From: Pseudogymnoascus destructans | Lineage: Eukaryota > Ascomycota > Leotiomycetes > Thelebolales > Thelebolaceae | Reading direction: 5' to 3' | Assembly: GCF_001641265.1 (NCBI RefSeq) | Contig: NW_020167522.1 | Span: 1,674,001 to 1,738,000, forward strand | DNA: 64,000 nt | Shown here: piece by piece, positions 32,224 to 43,106 of the stretch | Layout: each line of letters starts with the position of its first letter | How positions within the stretch are numbered: the first letter of the stretch is position 1 | Position numbers and translations under genes: made by a program | Notes under the pieces: model-generated | Databases searched by the model: none | Seen by the model: only the letters and a program-made list of their open reading frames with translations | What the model was told of the DNA's origin: nothing

Positions 32224-33540
32224 GGTATCTACAGCTGAGTCTATCATTGATTCGGAAAAAATAGCCTCTAGACAAGTCATCACTAGAGGTAGTGCAGACA
32301 GAATTGCAGCTTCTTCCCCAAGATCAAGTTTTGACCCGGACACCCCTTTCTTAGTTATTTGTAGAATAGGGAAAATACAAAACTATTGTCCATGCATTGA
32401 TCGATACTGGTCCCACAGGTGGGAATTTCATTAATGCTGCTGATGCAGAAAGAATATGTGAAATCGAAGGGATAGCCCCAGTCGAACTTGTGAAGCCAAA
32501 ACAAGTTGAAGGATTCAATGGAGAGGCTGCCCCTGCTATCACACATGCTATATTCCTCGACTACAAGTGAGAGAGAATGTGGAAAGCCTATGTCCATTAT
32601 TCATCACTTCGCTGGGAAAACATTCTATCATTCTGGGGAAAGCTTGGATGAAGCAACATGGAGTTGTTCTCAATATGATCAATGATCAAGTCCTCTTCAC
32701 TGGTATTGCAACCATTCTATACCAGATCGAGCCCTTGAAACAGAGCCTATATCTAAAAGCGAAAGACAAAGGCCAAAGAAGAAAGCCAAAGAAATGACTC
32801 CCCCGGAACCTGCTCCAAAAGTGGAAAAACCAAAACCTTGCACCATAGCAATGATTGGCGCAGCACCATTTCGAATGCTCATGAAGCAAAGAGGAGCTCA
32901 AGTCTTTGCTATATCAATGAAGGACATAATCGAGCACAAGAACAAGACCAAAACTGAAGAAGTTGACCCTCGACTGATCCTTCCAAAGGAATTTCATGAA
33001 TTTTTGGATGTTTTTTCAAAAATGGCAGCAGACAAGGTACCTCCCCATCAACCTTCAGACCATCATATTGAACTCGAAGGTGATGCAAAGCTGGGATATG
33101 CACCACTCTGGAATATGTCAAAGGAAGAACTTGATTTGGTCGAAGAATATGTCTTCGAGCACTTGCCAAAAGGGTTCATTGAAGCAAGCAAAGCCCCATA
33201 CTCTTAACCCATTATGTTTGTGAGAAAGCCATGTGGTGGTCTTCGATTCTGTGTCAACTACAGGAAACTAAATGCCATAACGAAAAAGGATCAATATCCC
33301 ATACCACTCATTGATGAAATGCTGGCCCAAGTCATAGGAGCAAAATATCTCACCAAACTGGACATTCGATATGCCTTCAATCGAATTTGAATGCAGACAG
33401 AAGAAGATGAAGACCTCACTACATTCAGAACTCGATTTGGATCCTACAAATACAAGGTCATGCCCTTCGGACTCACAAATGGACCAGCAACATTCCAGAG
33501 GTACATGAATGAAACCCTCATGATGCAATTACGAGATATA
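32224..33540 (+). pseudogene. Chromovirus protease and reverse transcriptase
   Basis: The protease active site is seen as HALIDTGPTGGNFIN near 32390-32435 in a shifted frame. Reverse transcriptase follows from 32794, with FHEFLDVFSKMAADKVPPH, then KPCGGLRFCVNYRKLNAITK, TKLDIRYAFNRI and MPFGLTNGPATFQRYMNE. In-frame stops are at 33205-33207 (TAA) and 33388-33390 (TGA). The sequence jumps at about 33530 directly towards RNase H. The YLDD catalytic box and thumb are deleted, so the enzyme cannot work. Confidence 0.88.
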
Positions 33541-33941
33541 TGACAAGGAATTGCTTGCAATCATCAGATGTTTCGAAGCATGGAGACCAGAACTTGAAGG
33601 GACAAATTTTCCAGTCCAAGTCTTGTCTGATCACAAAAGCTTGGAATACTTCATGTCCACCAAGAAGCTGACAAGAAGACAAGCTCGATGGGCTGAATTC
33701 CTCTCTCGATACAACTTCCAGATCATCTATAGGCCTGGGAAGCAAAATGGAAAAGCAGATGCTTTGACTCGAAGGCCTGGTGACAGACCAGAAGGCAATG
33801 ATGAGGATGATCGACAAAAGCAACAGCTTCAGGTGTTGCTACCACCTTCGATGCTACATCCAGACATTCAGAAACTCGAAGAACAAGGCCAAACAGCTCA
33901 GCTAGCTCCAGTGGAAACTCATATCAGAAAAATGACAATTC
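33541..33941 (+). pseudogene. Chromovirus RNase H
   Basis: It begins DKELLAIIRCFEAWRPELEG, then VLSDHKSLEYFMSTKKL, RQARWAEFLSRYNFQIIYRP and GKQNGKADALTRRP. That is a standard gypsy RNase H followed by a linker with a Gln-rich stretch. The frame closes at 33995, overlapping the integrase frame. Confidence 0.88.
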
Positions 33942-35300
33942 TTGAGAAAATCCAAAAGTCTCAACTGGAAGACAAATTCTGCAAGGCTACACTATAGAAG
34001 CCTGAGAATGGTGATCGAACAAGCAAAAAGGTTGCATTGCGAACTCGAAAACGGCATGCTAGAATATCAAAATCAAGTTTGGGTGCCAGAAACCATTCAG
34101 GTGGACTTGTTGAGAGAAGTTCATGAACAACCTTCTATGGGAAACCCAGGAGCTGGAAAGATACAGCACTATTACTGGCCAAACATGGACAAAACAATAA
34201 TTCGATATGTCAAAAACTGCCATAGTTGTCGAAGATCGAAACCATCTCGAGATGCCTACAATGGACTTCTACAACCAATCCCTATTGACAGTCGACCATG
34301 GATGGATATATCAATGGATTTTGTGACAGGATTACCACTCTGTGAAGGGAACAATGCTATCTTGGTTGTTGAATGCAGGTTGACGAAAGAAAGACATTTC
34401 ATTCCGTGTTTCCCTGGGCAAGAAGGGACTACTGCAGAAGTTACAGCACAGCTCTTACTTCGACATGTATGGAAGCACCATGGTCTACCAAACTCGATAA
34501 TATCAGACAGAGGTCCTCAATTCATTGCAGAAGTCTGGAGTTTGCTCTGCAAAATTTGGAAAATTTCAGCCAAACTTTCAACTGCCTTCCACCCAGAAAC
34601 AAATGAACGCTACTTGCGAGCTCATGTGAACTATCTTCAAGACAATTGGGTTTCATACTTGTGCATGGCGGAGTTTGCTGCCAACAGTTTGCCATCAGAT
34701 GCAACCAAGACAAGCGCGTTTTTTGCGAACAAGGGCTATGCGAAACGAGAGAACAAGAACATAGCTCAGACGATGGCAAAGGTTTGGGAGTTTCAGAAGG
34801 ATGAAATCACGCTCTTGCAAGCAAAAATGGAACATTTCGCAAACAAGAAAAGGAAACCTGCACCACGCTATCAAGTGGGAGACAGAGTATGGCTTTCAAC
34901 TCGAAATATAAAGACACAGAGGCCATCAAAGAAGCTAGACCACAAGCAAGTGGGACCTTTTGAAATTCTAGAGCGAATTGGGCAAGTTGCATATCGGCTC
35001 ACACTTCCAAACAGCATGAAGATTCATCCAGTCTTTCATGCCAATCTATTAAGACTCGACTCGAATGATGCAATAGTAGGGCAGCAACAGGAGCCAGAGC
35101 CTCCAGTCATAGTCAATGGCGAAGAGGAGTGGGAAGTGGACGAAATCCTCGACTCAAAAATTATTCGAAAGAAGCTTTCCTACAAGGCAGCTTGGAAGAA
35201 CTATCCACCGGATGAGGCATGGTACACTGCAGAGAGCTTTGAAAATTCTCCAGAAGTTACCCAAGCATATCACAGAAAATACCCTCAGAAACCAAAATGA
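33942..35300 (+). pseudogene. Chromovirus integrase with chromodomain
   Basis: An HHCC zinc region (LREVHEQPSMGNPGAGKIQH to NCHSCRRSK) is followed by the catalytic core with WMDISMDFVTGLP and IISDRGPQF. After HPETN the sequence passes straight to ERYLRAHVNYLQDNW, so the GQTER-like segment bearing the catalytic Glu is shortened. The C-terminal part has YQVGDRVWLSTRNI, GPFEILERIGQVAYRL and the MKIHPVFHANLL motif. It ends in a chromodomain, EEWEVDEILDSKII to AWYTAESFEN. The 452-codon frame is open, but the core deletion probably abolishes activity. Confidence 0.9.
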
Positions 35301-35377
35301 GAGCTGGAGACAAGTTTTTTTTTGAAAATGGGATTTCTTGATCAGGAGATCAACCCTGGAGTAGGTGGGGTGGATAG

Positions 35378-35635
35378 TGTTACGATATCAAGTGCACCTT
35401 GCAGCTCGAGTGGGGGTTCAGGGGTGTGGGGAGCTTTCCGGGGTTGGAGCGAAGTTTTCAGTTGTGGAGTGAATTCTCAGAACTGGTGTTGCTAAAGAGA
35501 ATTCACTCTACAACAACATAGCTGTATATAGATTGAGCAACTTCTCGAGTCCTCCTCTTCTCTTTCCTTTCTTCTCTATATTGAGTTTAATTCATAATAC
35601 CCCACTGGTGCCCTATGCCTTGGTGAACCATGATA
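35378..35635 (+). repeat. Chromovirus 3' LTR (family D)
   Basis: It runs from TGTTACGATATCAAGTGC to GTGAACCATGATA, 258 bp. The terminal ACA has become ATA. The CCTGC target duplicate follows directly. Confidence 0.93.
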
Positions 35636-36849
35636 CCTGCATTCTTGCGCTACATTAAGGGATACTTGGTATAGCAAGCCCTATAAGGGCTCAAAATCCC
35701 TGTCCCCCCCATGAGCAGAAGGAGGCAGTGATCTCCATGATGGCCTGCCATCTAGTTGTTATGGCTACAGTAACATGACGTCATGGTTACAGGGCCAGGG
35801 CCTAGTAACGTGACGTGTGAGTCACAGGGGGCAAGCGGGGTAGGCTGCCATGTGACGGGGCTAATGGATAGTTGCAGAAACTAGTGGATATTGGATAGTT
35901 GAGCTATCCACGAACTATCGTGAATATCTAGCTATCCGCCAACTATCCAGATTACCCATGAGGCAGGACGCCACTATATAAGTAGATAGTATTTCCTTAG
36001 ATAGGAGCTTCATGCTCAACTCAATATAGTATTCTTTACAATACTGTAACGTGTTACTTGGAAAGCCTTTGTGTCTAATCCCCTGCCTCCTCTGTCAAGT
36101 CAACCTTACGCAAGAAACCTCTGTGTCTTCTATCGTTTAGAAGTCAGCGTTACACTAGTAGACAGAGCTCTTCACCGTAGACGATCGATGTTAGGAGCGC
36201 CAAACCCTTGGTGTTCTATTTTGATGTTGTCCTTAGCGATACGAATGAGGATTTGGAAGGAAGTCATGTGGCGATAACACTGTAGCGACAATGAGAGTTA
36301 GGCAGCAGCAACACTGCACTGATGACAAGAAAAGCATTCAGCTGCAACATCAGATGTGGTAAGAAGCCGGCCTAACGACCGTGTGTTCGACTCTGCCCAT
36401 TAAGGGGCAGAGGGTAATAACCTAGAAACACTGGTGGCTGAATCGTTCAGTGAAGGCAACAGTGAGTTTGGTAGTATCCAGCTCACTAGTCAATTTTTCT
36501 CATTATATAACTTTCCTACAGACTACATCAGGGGGCTGTTGAGGGAAAGAGAATGGCAGCTTTTCCTAGTGCTATCATCAGGCTCCCTAATTAGCGCTTG
36601 GCATGAGCAGATTTCCTCAGAACTCCGATGCATTAGGTTTTAGTTAGGCCCAAACCCTTCTGTTACTCAGTATGTTTGGGTAGGCCCTCCAAACAACATA
36701 AATAATACGTAGGCTCTGTACGGAGGCATGTACCAAATGTCCTTGTTGGGCTAACAGTGCTAAGGAATGTGGCGTTCAGGGCTAAAAATAGGGGTAAAGT
36801 TAGTAAATAGGAATAGTCAATTCGTATTTTGTAGAGTAGAAGATAATAC
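35636..36849. other. Retrotransposon debris without intact gene
   Basis: Right-hand copia remnant to about 35700, then palindrome-rich sequence 35850-35960 (GATAGTT...AACTATC words). A family C LTR end (35967-36154, complement of TGTAACGCTGACTTC at its right end) follows. Bases 36593-36725 are the complement of 58570-58715, a dispersed element leader. No supported gene. Confidence 0.55.
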
Positions 36850-37379
36850 AGATATTAAATATGCCTTCATACTCTCTTGCAACATGAGCTCAAGCTATAG
36901 GACTCCAAGCTTATGGAGCTACATATCAGCAAATTAAAGAGAATACAAAAATTTCCAAGTAGAAAGTGCGATACTACATGGCTGAAACACGCTGCTGTGG
37001 ATATAATCAAGATATCAACAAGCAATTATTTGATAAAAATCTTATTGATGCCCCTCGAACACGACGCCATTGGAAACTAAGTGCAAATGGCGAAGAGACT
37101 CTTATAAACAGTATAAAAATGGACTGGAACTCTTGAGAGAAGACAGAGGCAACAATTGGTTATGAACATGGTGTGTCTACAATGACTGCTTTTCGAGTAC
37201 TACAACAGCATAAACTGATAAAACGAAAGCCAACATGGAAACCAGGATTAACTAAAGCAATGAGAGAAGCACGACTACAATTTGCACTGCAATATGCACA
37301 TTGGACTCTCACATATTGGAAAAACATTATATGGATAGACGAAATATCTATTGTCCTTGGCCATCGACATGGAGGATTT
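36850..37379 (+). pseudogene. Tc1/mariner transposase, N-terminal half
   Basis: The plus strand encodes MPSYSLAT, then AIGLQAYGATYQQIKENTKI (first helix-turn-helix), a second HTH with IGYEHGVSTMTAFRVLQQHK, and then the first catalytic motif NIIWIDEISIVLGHRHGG. TAG and TGA stops interrupt it. It is cut at 37380 by a family C LTR fragment, so the rest of the DDE domain is lost. Confidence 0.78.
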
Positions 37380-37543
37380 TATAACACTGACTTCTAAACG
37401 ATAGAAGACACAGAGGTTTCTTGCATAAGGTTGACTTAACAGAGGAGGCAGGGAATTAAACACAAAGGCTTTCCAAGTAACACGTTACAGTATTGTAAAG
37501 AATACTATATTGAGTTGAGCACGAAGCTCCTATCTAAGGAAAT
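37380..37543 (+). repeat. Family C LTR fragment
   Basis: The start of a family C LTR with a mutated terminus (TATAACACTGACTTC) runs to CTATCTAAGGAAAT, where a family A LTR begins. Confidence 0.8.
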
Positions 37544-37917
37544 TGTAATGGTGGGTGCACCAGATGTGAGAATCTAGCCACCCAAGGAAGGGATGATTTT
37601 ACTAAGACAACACACTGTCTTAGGAAACAGAGCCAAAGGGTTGTAGCTTAGACTATTCCACAACGCAGCAATCAGGTGTATGATGTGGTGAAGTGGTTTA
37701 GACAAGTTGCAACAAATGTTGAGTCTGAGAACTCAGGGGTAAGTCAGAGGTTAGCACCTCACTGACTTTTCAAAAACAGAGAATAACAAGATCAATGCTT
37801 GGAAGCTTGGAAAAGACGTAGAAGTATGTGCTAGTCAATTTACTGTATTGTCTGCTTGCCCTTTCTTAAGGAAAGGGCAATCCTATTTATGCTAAAGGAG
37901 TGTAGTTCTTTCATTTT
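37544..37917 (+). repeat. Family A LTR, left part of split copy
   Basis: It begins TGTAATGGTGGGTGCACC and ends TCTTTCATTTT, where another family A LTR has inserted. Its other part is 38854-39418. Confidence 0.93.
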
Positions 37918-38853
37918 TGTAATGGTGGGTGCACCAGATATGAGAATCTAGCCACCCAAGGAAGGGATGAATTTACTAAGACAACACACTGTCTTAGGAA
38001 ACAGAGCCAAAGGGTTGTAGCTTAGACTATTCCACAACGCAGCAATCAGGTGTATGATGTGGTGAAGTGGTTTAGACAAGTTGCAACAAATGTTGAGTCT
38101 GAGAACTCAGGGGTAAGTCAGAGGTTAGCACCTCACTGACTTTTCAAAAACAGAGAATAACAAGATCAATGCTTGGAAGCTTGGAAAAGACGTAGAAGTA
38201 TGTGCTAGTCGATTTACTGTATTGCCTGCTTGCCCTTTCTTAAGGAAAGGGCAATCCTATTTATGCCAAAGGAGTGTAGTTCTCTCATTTTCCATGACTT
38301 TCCATGACTAACCAGGCTTGGTAAATGTATTAGAAATCAAGTGCGACCCACAACTAGCTTGCTAATCATGTAGTGAACGTAAGAGAATCCCATAGAACCA
38401 TCTCTTGGGTTCCTAGCCTATAGGAAGTGAAAAGGAGGTCCAAGGTCAGAGTACCTATAGATAAATTATGTCATAACTTAACCAATCTTGTGGGTAACTA
38501 AGGAGCGATGACGTGTAATGAATCATAGAGGGTTGTAGAAGCTTCTAGAGCTATCGTTCATGTTCCTAGGCCTCTAGTTGGTAGATATATGCCATGTGGT
38601 AGTATTGGCCCACCCCCTTAAGGAGGAGATTTTCTTAATAACTTGTTCAATGAGTGTTCAAATGATATGCCGTGATGTATGTAGCATAAACAGATGTAGT
38701 AGAAGAGTTTGCAGCAATCGTTGAGTAGTATTGCTTCTGTTGTTGGTGTGATAAGCCAAGATATGTATGGTGACTTGTAGGTTTGAGGAGGAGATTTCTA
38801 AGTTTGCTCTTGAGTTTGATAGCAAACTGAGTGCAACGAATGTCAGTATGACA
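37918..38853 (+). repeat. Family A solo LTR inside a family A LTR, TSD ATTTT
   Basis: A complete 936-bp copy, TGTAATGG to GTATGACA, flanked by ATTTT at 37913-37917 and 38854-38858. Both flanks belong to the older family A LTR. Confidence 0.97.
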
Positions 38854-39418
38854 ATTTTCCATGACTTTCCATGACTAACCAGGCTTGGTAACTGTATTAG
38901 AAATCATGTGCGACCCACAACTAGCTTGTTAATTATGTAGTAAATGTAAGAGAATCCCATAACCATCTCTTGGGTTCCTAGCCTATAGGAAGTGAAAGGA
39001 GGTCCAAGGTCAGAGGACCCCTATAGACAAATTATGTCATAACTTAACCAATCTTGTGGGTAACTAAGGAGCGATGAGGTGTCATGAATCATAGAGGGTG
39101 TAGAAGCTTCTAGAGCTATTGTTCATGTTCCTAGGCTTATAGGTGGTAGAGATATGCCACGTGGTAGTATTGGCCCACCCCCTTAAGCAGGAGATTTTCT
39201 TAATAACTTGTTCAATGAGTATCCAAATGATATGCCGTGATATATGTAGCATAAACAGATGTAGTAGAAGAGTTTGCAGCAATCATTGAGTAGTATTGCT
39301 CTTGTTGTTGGTGTTATAATCCAAGATATGTATGGTGACTTGTAGGTTTGAGGAGTAGATTTCTAAATTTGCTCTTGAGTTTGATAGCAAACTGAGTGCA
39401 ACGAATGTCAGTATGACA
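38854..39418 (+). repeat. Family A LTR, right part of split copy
   Basis: It continues the copy interrupted at 37917 and ends GTCAGTATGACA. The outer flanks GAAAT (37539-37543) and ATATA (39419-39423) do not match. The outer copy therefore lost its target duplication through recombination, joining Tc1/family C debris on the left to hAT debris on the right. Confidence 0.92.
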
Positions 39419-39644
39419 ATATACAGAGCATACTAGTGCTGAGTTATGTGGAATACTTGAAAAAGTTATCACAAGGTAGCATTTAGAAGGACAAATTATA
39501 TCCATTACGACTGATAATGCATCAAACAATAAAGACTTGTCACGAGCTGCACATGAAGAATGGCAAATGTGCTACCAACAAGGTGAAGAAAGAGATAGGG
39601 CTGACCATCTTAACGAAATCTTATACAACATCCCAGATGACAAT
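39419..39644 (+). pseudogene. hAT transposase fragment
   Basis: The frame reads HTSAELCGILEKVI, a stop, then GQIISITTDNASNNKDLSRA with the TDNASNN motif of the hAT catalytic domain, and RADHLNEILYNIPDDN. It is cut on both sides by LTRs. The hAT remnant at 43107-44331 corresponds to a later part of the same kind of protein. Confidence 0.75.
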
Positions 39645-39891
39645 TGTAAGGATGCCTTCTTGTTTCTCATTCTAGGGAGTAGACTCTGGGTAGCTGCGGG
39701 GTCACGTGTGATCATTTGGGTGGGCTAACCGAGTCGGATGGGTTTCGGGTACTTGAGACAATCGTCTCATGGGGTTCCCCCATCATCTTTTTTGTATCCT
39801 TCGTAGTAGACCTATAGGATAGCATCCGTTTAGCCTCCGACTCGCACTCTCATATGCTATTACTGTGAGCTGGGTGCCCTGTGTCCTTACA
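39645..39891 (+). repeat. Family B LTR, no target duplication
   Basis: It begins TGTAAGGATGCCTTC and ends GTGTCCTTACA. The flanks ACAAT and GTACT do not match, so one side was rearranged after insertion. Confidence 0.88.
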
Positions 39892-40514
39892 GTACTCACC
39901 CAGCTGAGTAACCCACTGAGGAGCGAGTAGTGCGCAGCAAGGACTTTTGGTAGACGCCTCCGTAGGTAGTGTAGTAATTTAATTCAATTCATTCTATATA
40001 CTGTAGTATACTGTCGAGTTTACCTGCCCGTTGCGCAAAAGCCCAAAGGTCCGGTCACCAAACACACCGCACGATTTGCGCGCGGTCGCAATATTTCGGT
40101 CCTTCCAACAAGAGCGTCACTCGCTTGTGTGATTATTTTTTCAATTTTTCAATTTTGTGCGTCACTCGCTTGTGTGCGTCACTCGCTTATGTGCGTCACT
40201 CGCTTGTGTACGTCACTCGCATGTGAAATACGTTATAGTATTTACAGGTCGTTTAAAATAATTGGCTCGGCTGTTATATTTATGGTCTGATTTCTGTTGA
40301 TAGGCCAGATATTTTGGAGTAAGGTTTACTTTAAAATGGAGTTGTCGGGAAGGGCGACTATTGTATGTCACGTATCAGTTATCCACTTCCAGGTTGTGTT
40401 GTTCGTTATATCACCATCTATTCATAGTACACATACAAACTTCTCTTGGACATCGCATTTTAATGCTTTTGATAATAACTTGCCTTCGTTCGTCACACCA
40501 TCGCAACCGCCAAA
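39892..40514. other. Kinase upstream region with tandem repeat
   Basis: Starts with hAT-like subterminal ACTCACCCAGCTGAGTAAC sequence. Four 17-bp tandem copies of GTGCGTCACTCGCTTGT occupy 40157-40224, with a related single copy near 40114. The remainder is the probable promoter of the kinase gene. No gene was seen. Confidence 0.55.
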
Positions 40515-41979
40515 ATGGCGGACATGAACGAATACGTCGCTACTGAGACGATTAAAGCAGAAGAGAAGATATCCAGGTATCGACCAGGTGGATTCCACCC
40601 TGTTGCTCTTGGCAATTCCTTCAAACAAGGCCGCTACACTGTCGTCCATAAACTTGGCTATGGGGGGTTTTCTACCGTATGGGTTGCATATGACGATATG
40701 TTAGTTCTATAACTAAGCAAATTCCTTTTGGGGTGATGCTGACAAGTGGTAGCCTTCATCAATGGGTGGCTCTCAAAATCATGACTGCTGCAATGACCGA
40801 GACATCGCGAGAACTCAGGTGGTACGATGCATTGGGGGTATGGCGCCCAGACAGCCTATACTCTAAGTACGTTGTCCGATTACTGGATCATTTCCTTATC
40901 GAGGGGCCAAATGGTGCGCATTTGGCGCTGGCATTTGAGCTTATGGGCCCCAATGTCAGATCAATTGTCAAAACCGAGTACCACAATCGCGCAGAGGTTG
41001 ATCCCATAACCATCCTGAGAATGACAGAACATGTGCTCAAAGCGCTTGAATTTATCCACCAGAGCGGATTTGCACATGGAGGTATGGTCCACTATCGGCT
41101 GGTCTCTGGACCGGTTCGAAACCCCCTACCACATTGTGACTGGGCACCTGACCTGCAACAGATGTAAGCACCAAAAACATGGCATTTAAGGCCGAGCATC
41201 TGTCAAATATGACAAAAGAAAAACTCTTCGAGGTCCTTGGAGCTCCCTCAATCGGGAACGTGGCTCGTGTTGATGGGCAGCCACTCGCAGATGGAATACC
41301 CTATTACCTCGTAGGTAGCGCAACCTGGGGTGGATGGGTTAACGAATGTGACGAGGACTTTCGGCTTCTTGACTTTGGAGAGTGTTTTGTTCTCGGAAGG
41401 GAACCTGAGATTATCACCCAGCCTGGGGGATTAATGCCACCCGAAACTGTTCTCACAGAAGTGTATGACTACATAGTTGATCTGTGGCGTGTTGGCATTG
41501 CGGTAAGATTTATCATTGGTCTAATTCTCGGGAAACTATGCTCACACCGTGGTGGTAGATCTATTCGTTCGTATTTGGAGGACTCCCATTCTATTGCATT
41601 GGGGACAGAGACAACCTTGTTATCCAGATGATCGAATTTATCGGAGACCTTCCACAAGAGTGGAAGCCCAGTTTTGATCACTTGAGGATTGACTTCAGAA
41701 GACAGCCGCTGCTAGGTCAGTAATTTTCAGCCCTTGCCCAATATATTGGGCAATCCATTCAAGTTCTACTCTTATTGGGCGATGCGGACAGTATCTAACA
41801 GAATCATAACAACAGATGGCGACCTTCGCGTTGACCGAGGGCTCGAATACAAATTCAAACATCAGATCCACGAAGCAGAGCTGCAGCCCCTCCTCCCTGT
41901 CATCCAGGGGCTGATGAAGTTCAGGCCGTCCGAGCGAATTTCGGCGCAACAAGCTCTGGAGATGATGAAGTCCAGGTAG
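40515..41979 (+). CDS. SRPK-like serine/threonine protein kinase
   Basis: Five exons (40515-40699, 40753-41081, 41162-41502, 41559-41715, 41816-41979) join in phase to 391 residues. Starting MADMNEYVATE, the protein has SRYRPGGFHPV and HKLGYGGFSTVWVA (Gly-rich loop). Then come VALKIM with the ATP-binding Lys, AFELMGPNV (hinge region), HGDVSTKN (catalytic loop, completed across intron 2) and LLDFGECF (DFG). An Ile-Tyr-Ser-Phe-rich stretch follows, and the protein ends KFRPSERISAQQALEMM. This order and the short N-terminus fit SR-protein kinases, which phosphorylate Arg/Ser-rich splicing factors; fungal genomes often carry many dispersed SRPK-like copies. The last intron (41716-41815, 100 nt) is the least certain. 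No stops or frameshifts occur in the joined frame. Confidence 0.85.
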
Positions 41980-42229
41980 CAGGGGGACAGAGTTGTAATG
42001 GCACGTGCGATGAGCAAAGAGGCGGATGGAGTACCGCAATTTAGCGGGCGTCTAACGGATAACTTCTTCTAAAACATGTTTCAGTATCAGCGTCAGTCTA
42101 GCCTCTCATTATCACATCGACATTTGGGACCACAGAGGCAGCATCCCATTATACCATGTGAAACCAGGATATCAGCCTTGTAGAATATTCTGGCTACCTG
42201 GCTCTATAACCTGGCTCTAACCTGTATCC

Positions 42230-43076
42230 TTAAAGCACGTTTCTGGAAGGTTCAAAAAGATCGTCTACCTCAGGCACACCATCCACCCGATTTTCAACCG
42301 TATACAACCAGTCTCGATCTTTCAAGAACTGCACCAATGTCTTTCCATCCCCTGCATCGGAATCTAGGGCAAACAAGCCATTTTCTAGAAGCGTTGGCAA
42401 GCAAGAATACGCGCGATCTTCATTTTCTAGTGCATTCTGAAGAATGGAGCGTCCGCCCTCGTCCCTCGTGTGCATATGGGCACCCGCTTTGACCAACATC
42501 ATGAATACGCCCATGCCTCCTCTCTCTACGCAATATGATAGAGCTGTCCGTCCTACTACCGTTCTGGAATTGAGATCCATACCCGATTCTATTAGAATTT
42601 CCATGAAGTCGTCATCTCGTTGGTTCAGGATTGCGATGTGTAGCGGCGTCTTGTTATCCTCAAAACACTCCAAGTTCGGTATTAGGGCCGAGCTCAAGTA
42701 TTACCTTCAGCGCTGGGATACACCATGAATCCGGGGCCGGTTTGCTATTCATCATCATGAGATGGAGCGGAGTGTATCCCAACTCGTCTTGTGCGTTGAT
42801 ATCAGCCCCGTTTTCAAATAGGAGCCGAATAGCTGGAATCACCTTCGCATTTGGTGGTAGTTTTGTTCTTTTCACAAGTTCCCATGTCCCTTTATGAGCG
42901 AGGTTTTGGTATTCCTTCTGAATAGCAGCTTGCCATTCCGGCCAGTCTGCTTTCTGCTTTGCTTCTTCAATTGAGTTTGGATCATCATAGATCGATGCAT
43001 GTGCCCCTGCTGTGTATGCTGTAATGTATGCTTCATTAAAAGTCGAACTTTGATTCTGTGACTGTGTGAGCTTCAT
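42230..43076 (-). pseudogene. copia-ankyrin chimeric gene, frameshifted
   Basis: Starting at 43076 the minus-strand frame reads MKLTQSQNQSSTFNEAYITA and then KADWPEWQAAIQKEYQNLAH and KGTWELVKRTKLPPNAKVI, the N-terminal edge of a Ty1/copia reverse transcriptase. Without any break it passes into ankyrin repeats: RLLFENGADINAQDELGYTP and LHLMMM. A frameshift near 42690 is followed by more repeats (NKTPLHIAILNQRDDDFMEI, GRTALSYCVERGGMG, GGRSILQNALEN) to the stop at 42230. Ankyrin repeats are protein-binding; no function is assigned. The copia piece may be an insertion that became the 5' exon, or a retrotransposition scar. Confidence 0.75.
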
Positions 43077-43106
43077 AGCTTGAGCAGGTTGACTGCGAGT
43101 CTGATT

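Larger units (their letters stand above)
30355..35635 (+). mobile_element. Ty3/gypsy chromovirus, nearly full length
   Basis: A 5281-bp element with a 5' LTR (30355-30603), 3' LTR (35378-35635) and a 5-bp target duplication CCTGC (30350-30354, 35636-35640). Gag, protease, reverse transcriptase, RNase H, integrase and a C-terminal chromodomain occur in the Ty3/gypsy order. It is inactive, with frameshifts, stops and two key deletions described below. The G+T-rich run before the 3' LTR (GTAGGTGGGGTGGATAG) is the likely polypurine tract. Confidence 0.95.

Noticed and set aside
28868..36154. Full-length copia element with two family C LTRs
   Set aside because: The left and right family C pieces are in opposite orientation and incomplete, so they are not a matched LTR pair.
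36360..36420. tRNA- or SINE-like box (GTGTTCGACTCT) near 36385
   Set aside because: It loosely resembles a pol III B box, but no cloverleaf stems or A box could be drawn around it, so no RNA gene is called.
40157..40224. Possible CRISPR-like array
   Set aside because: Units are directly adjacent 17-bp tandem repeats without spacers, in a eukaryotic sequence; it is a minisatellite.
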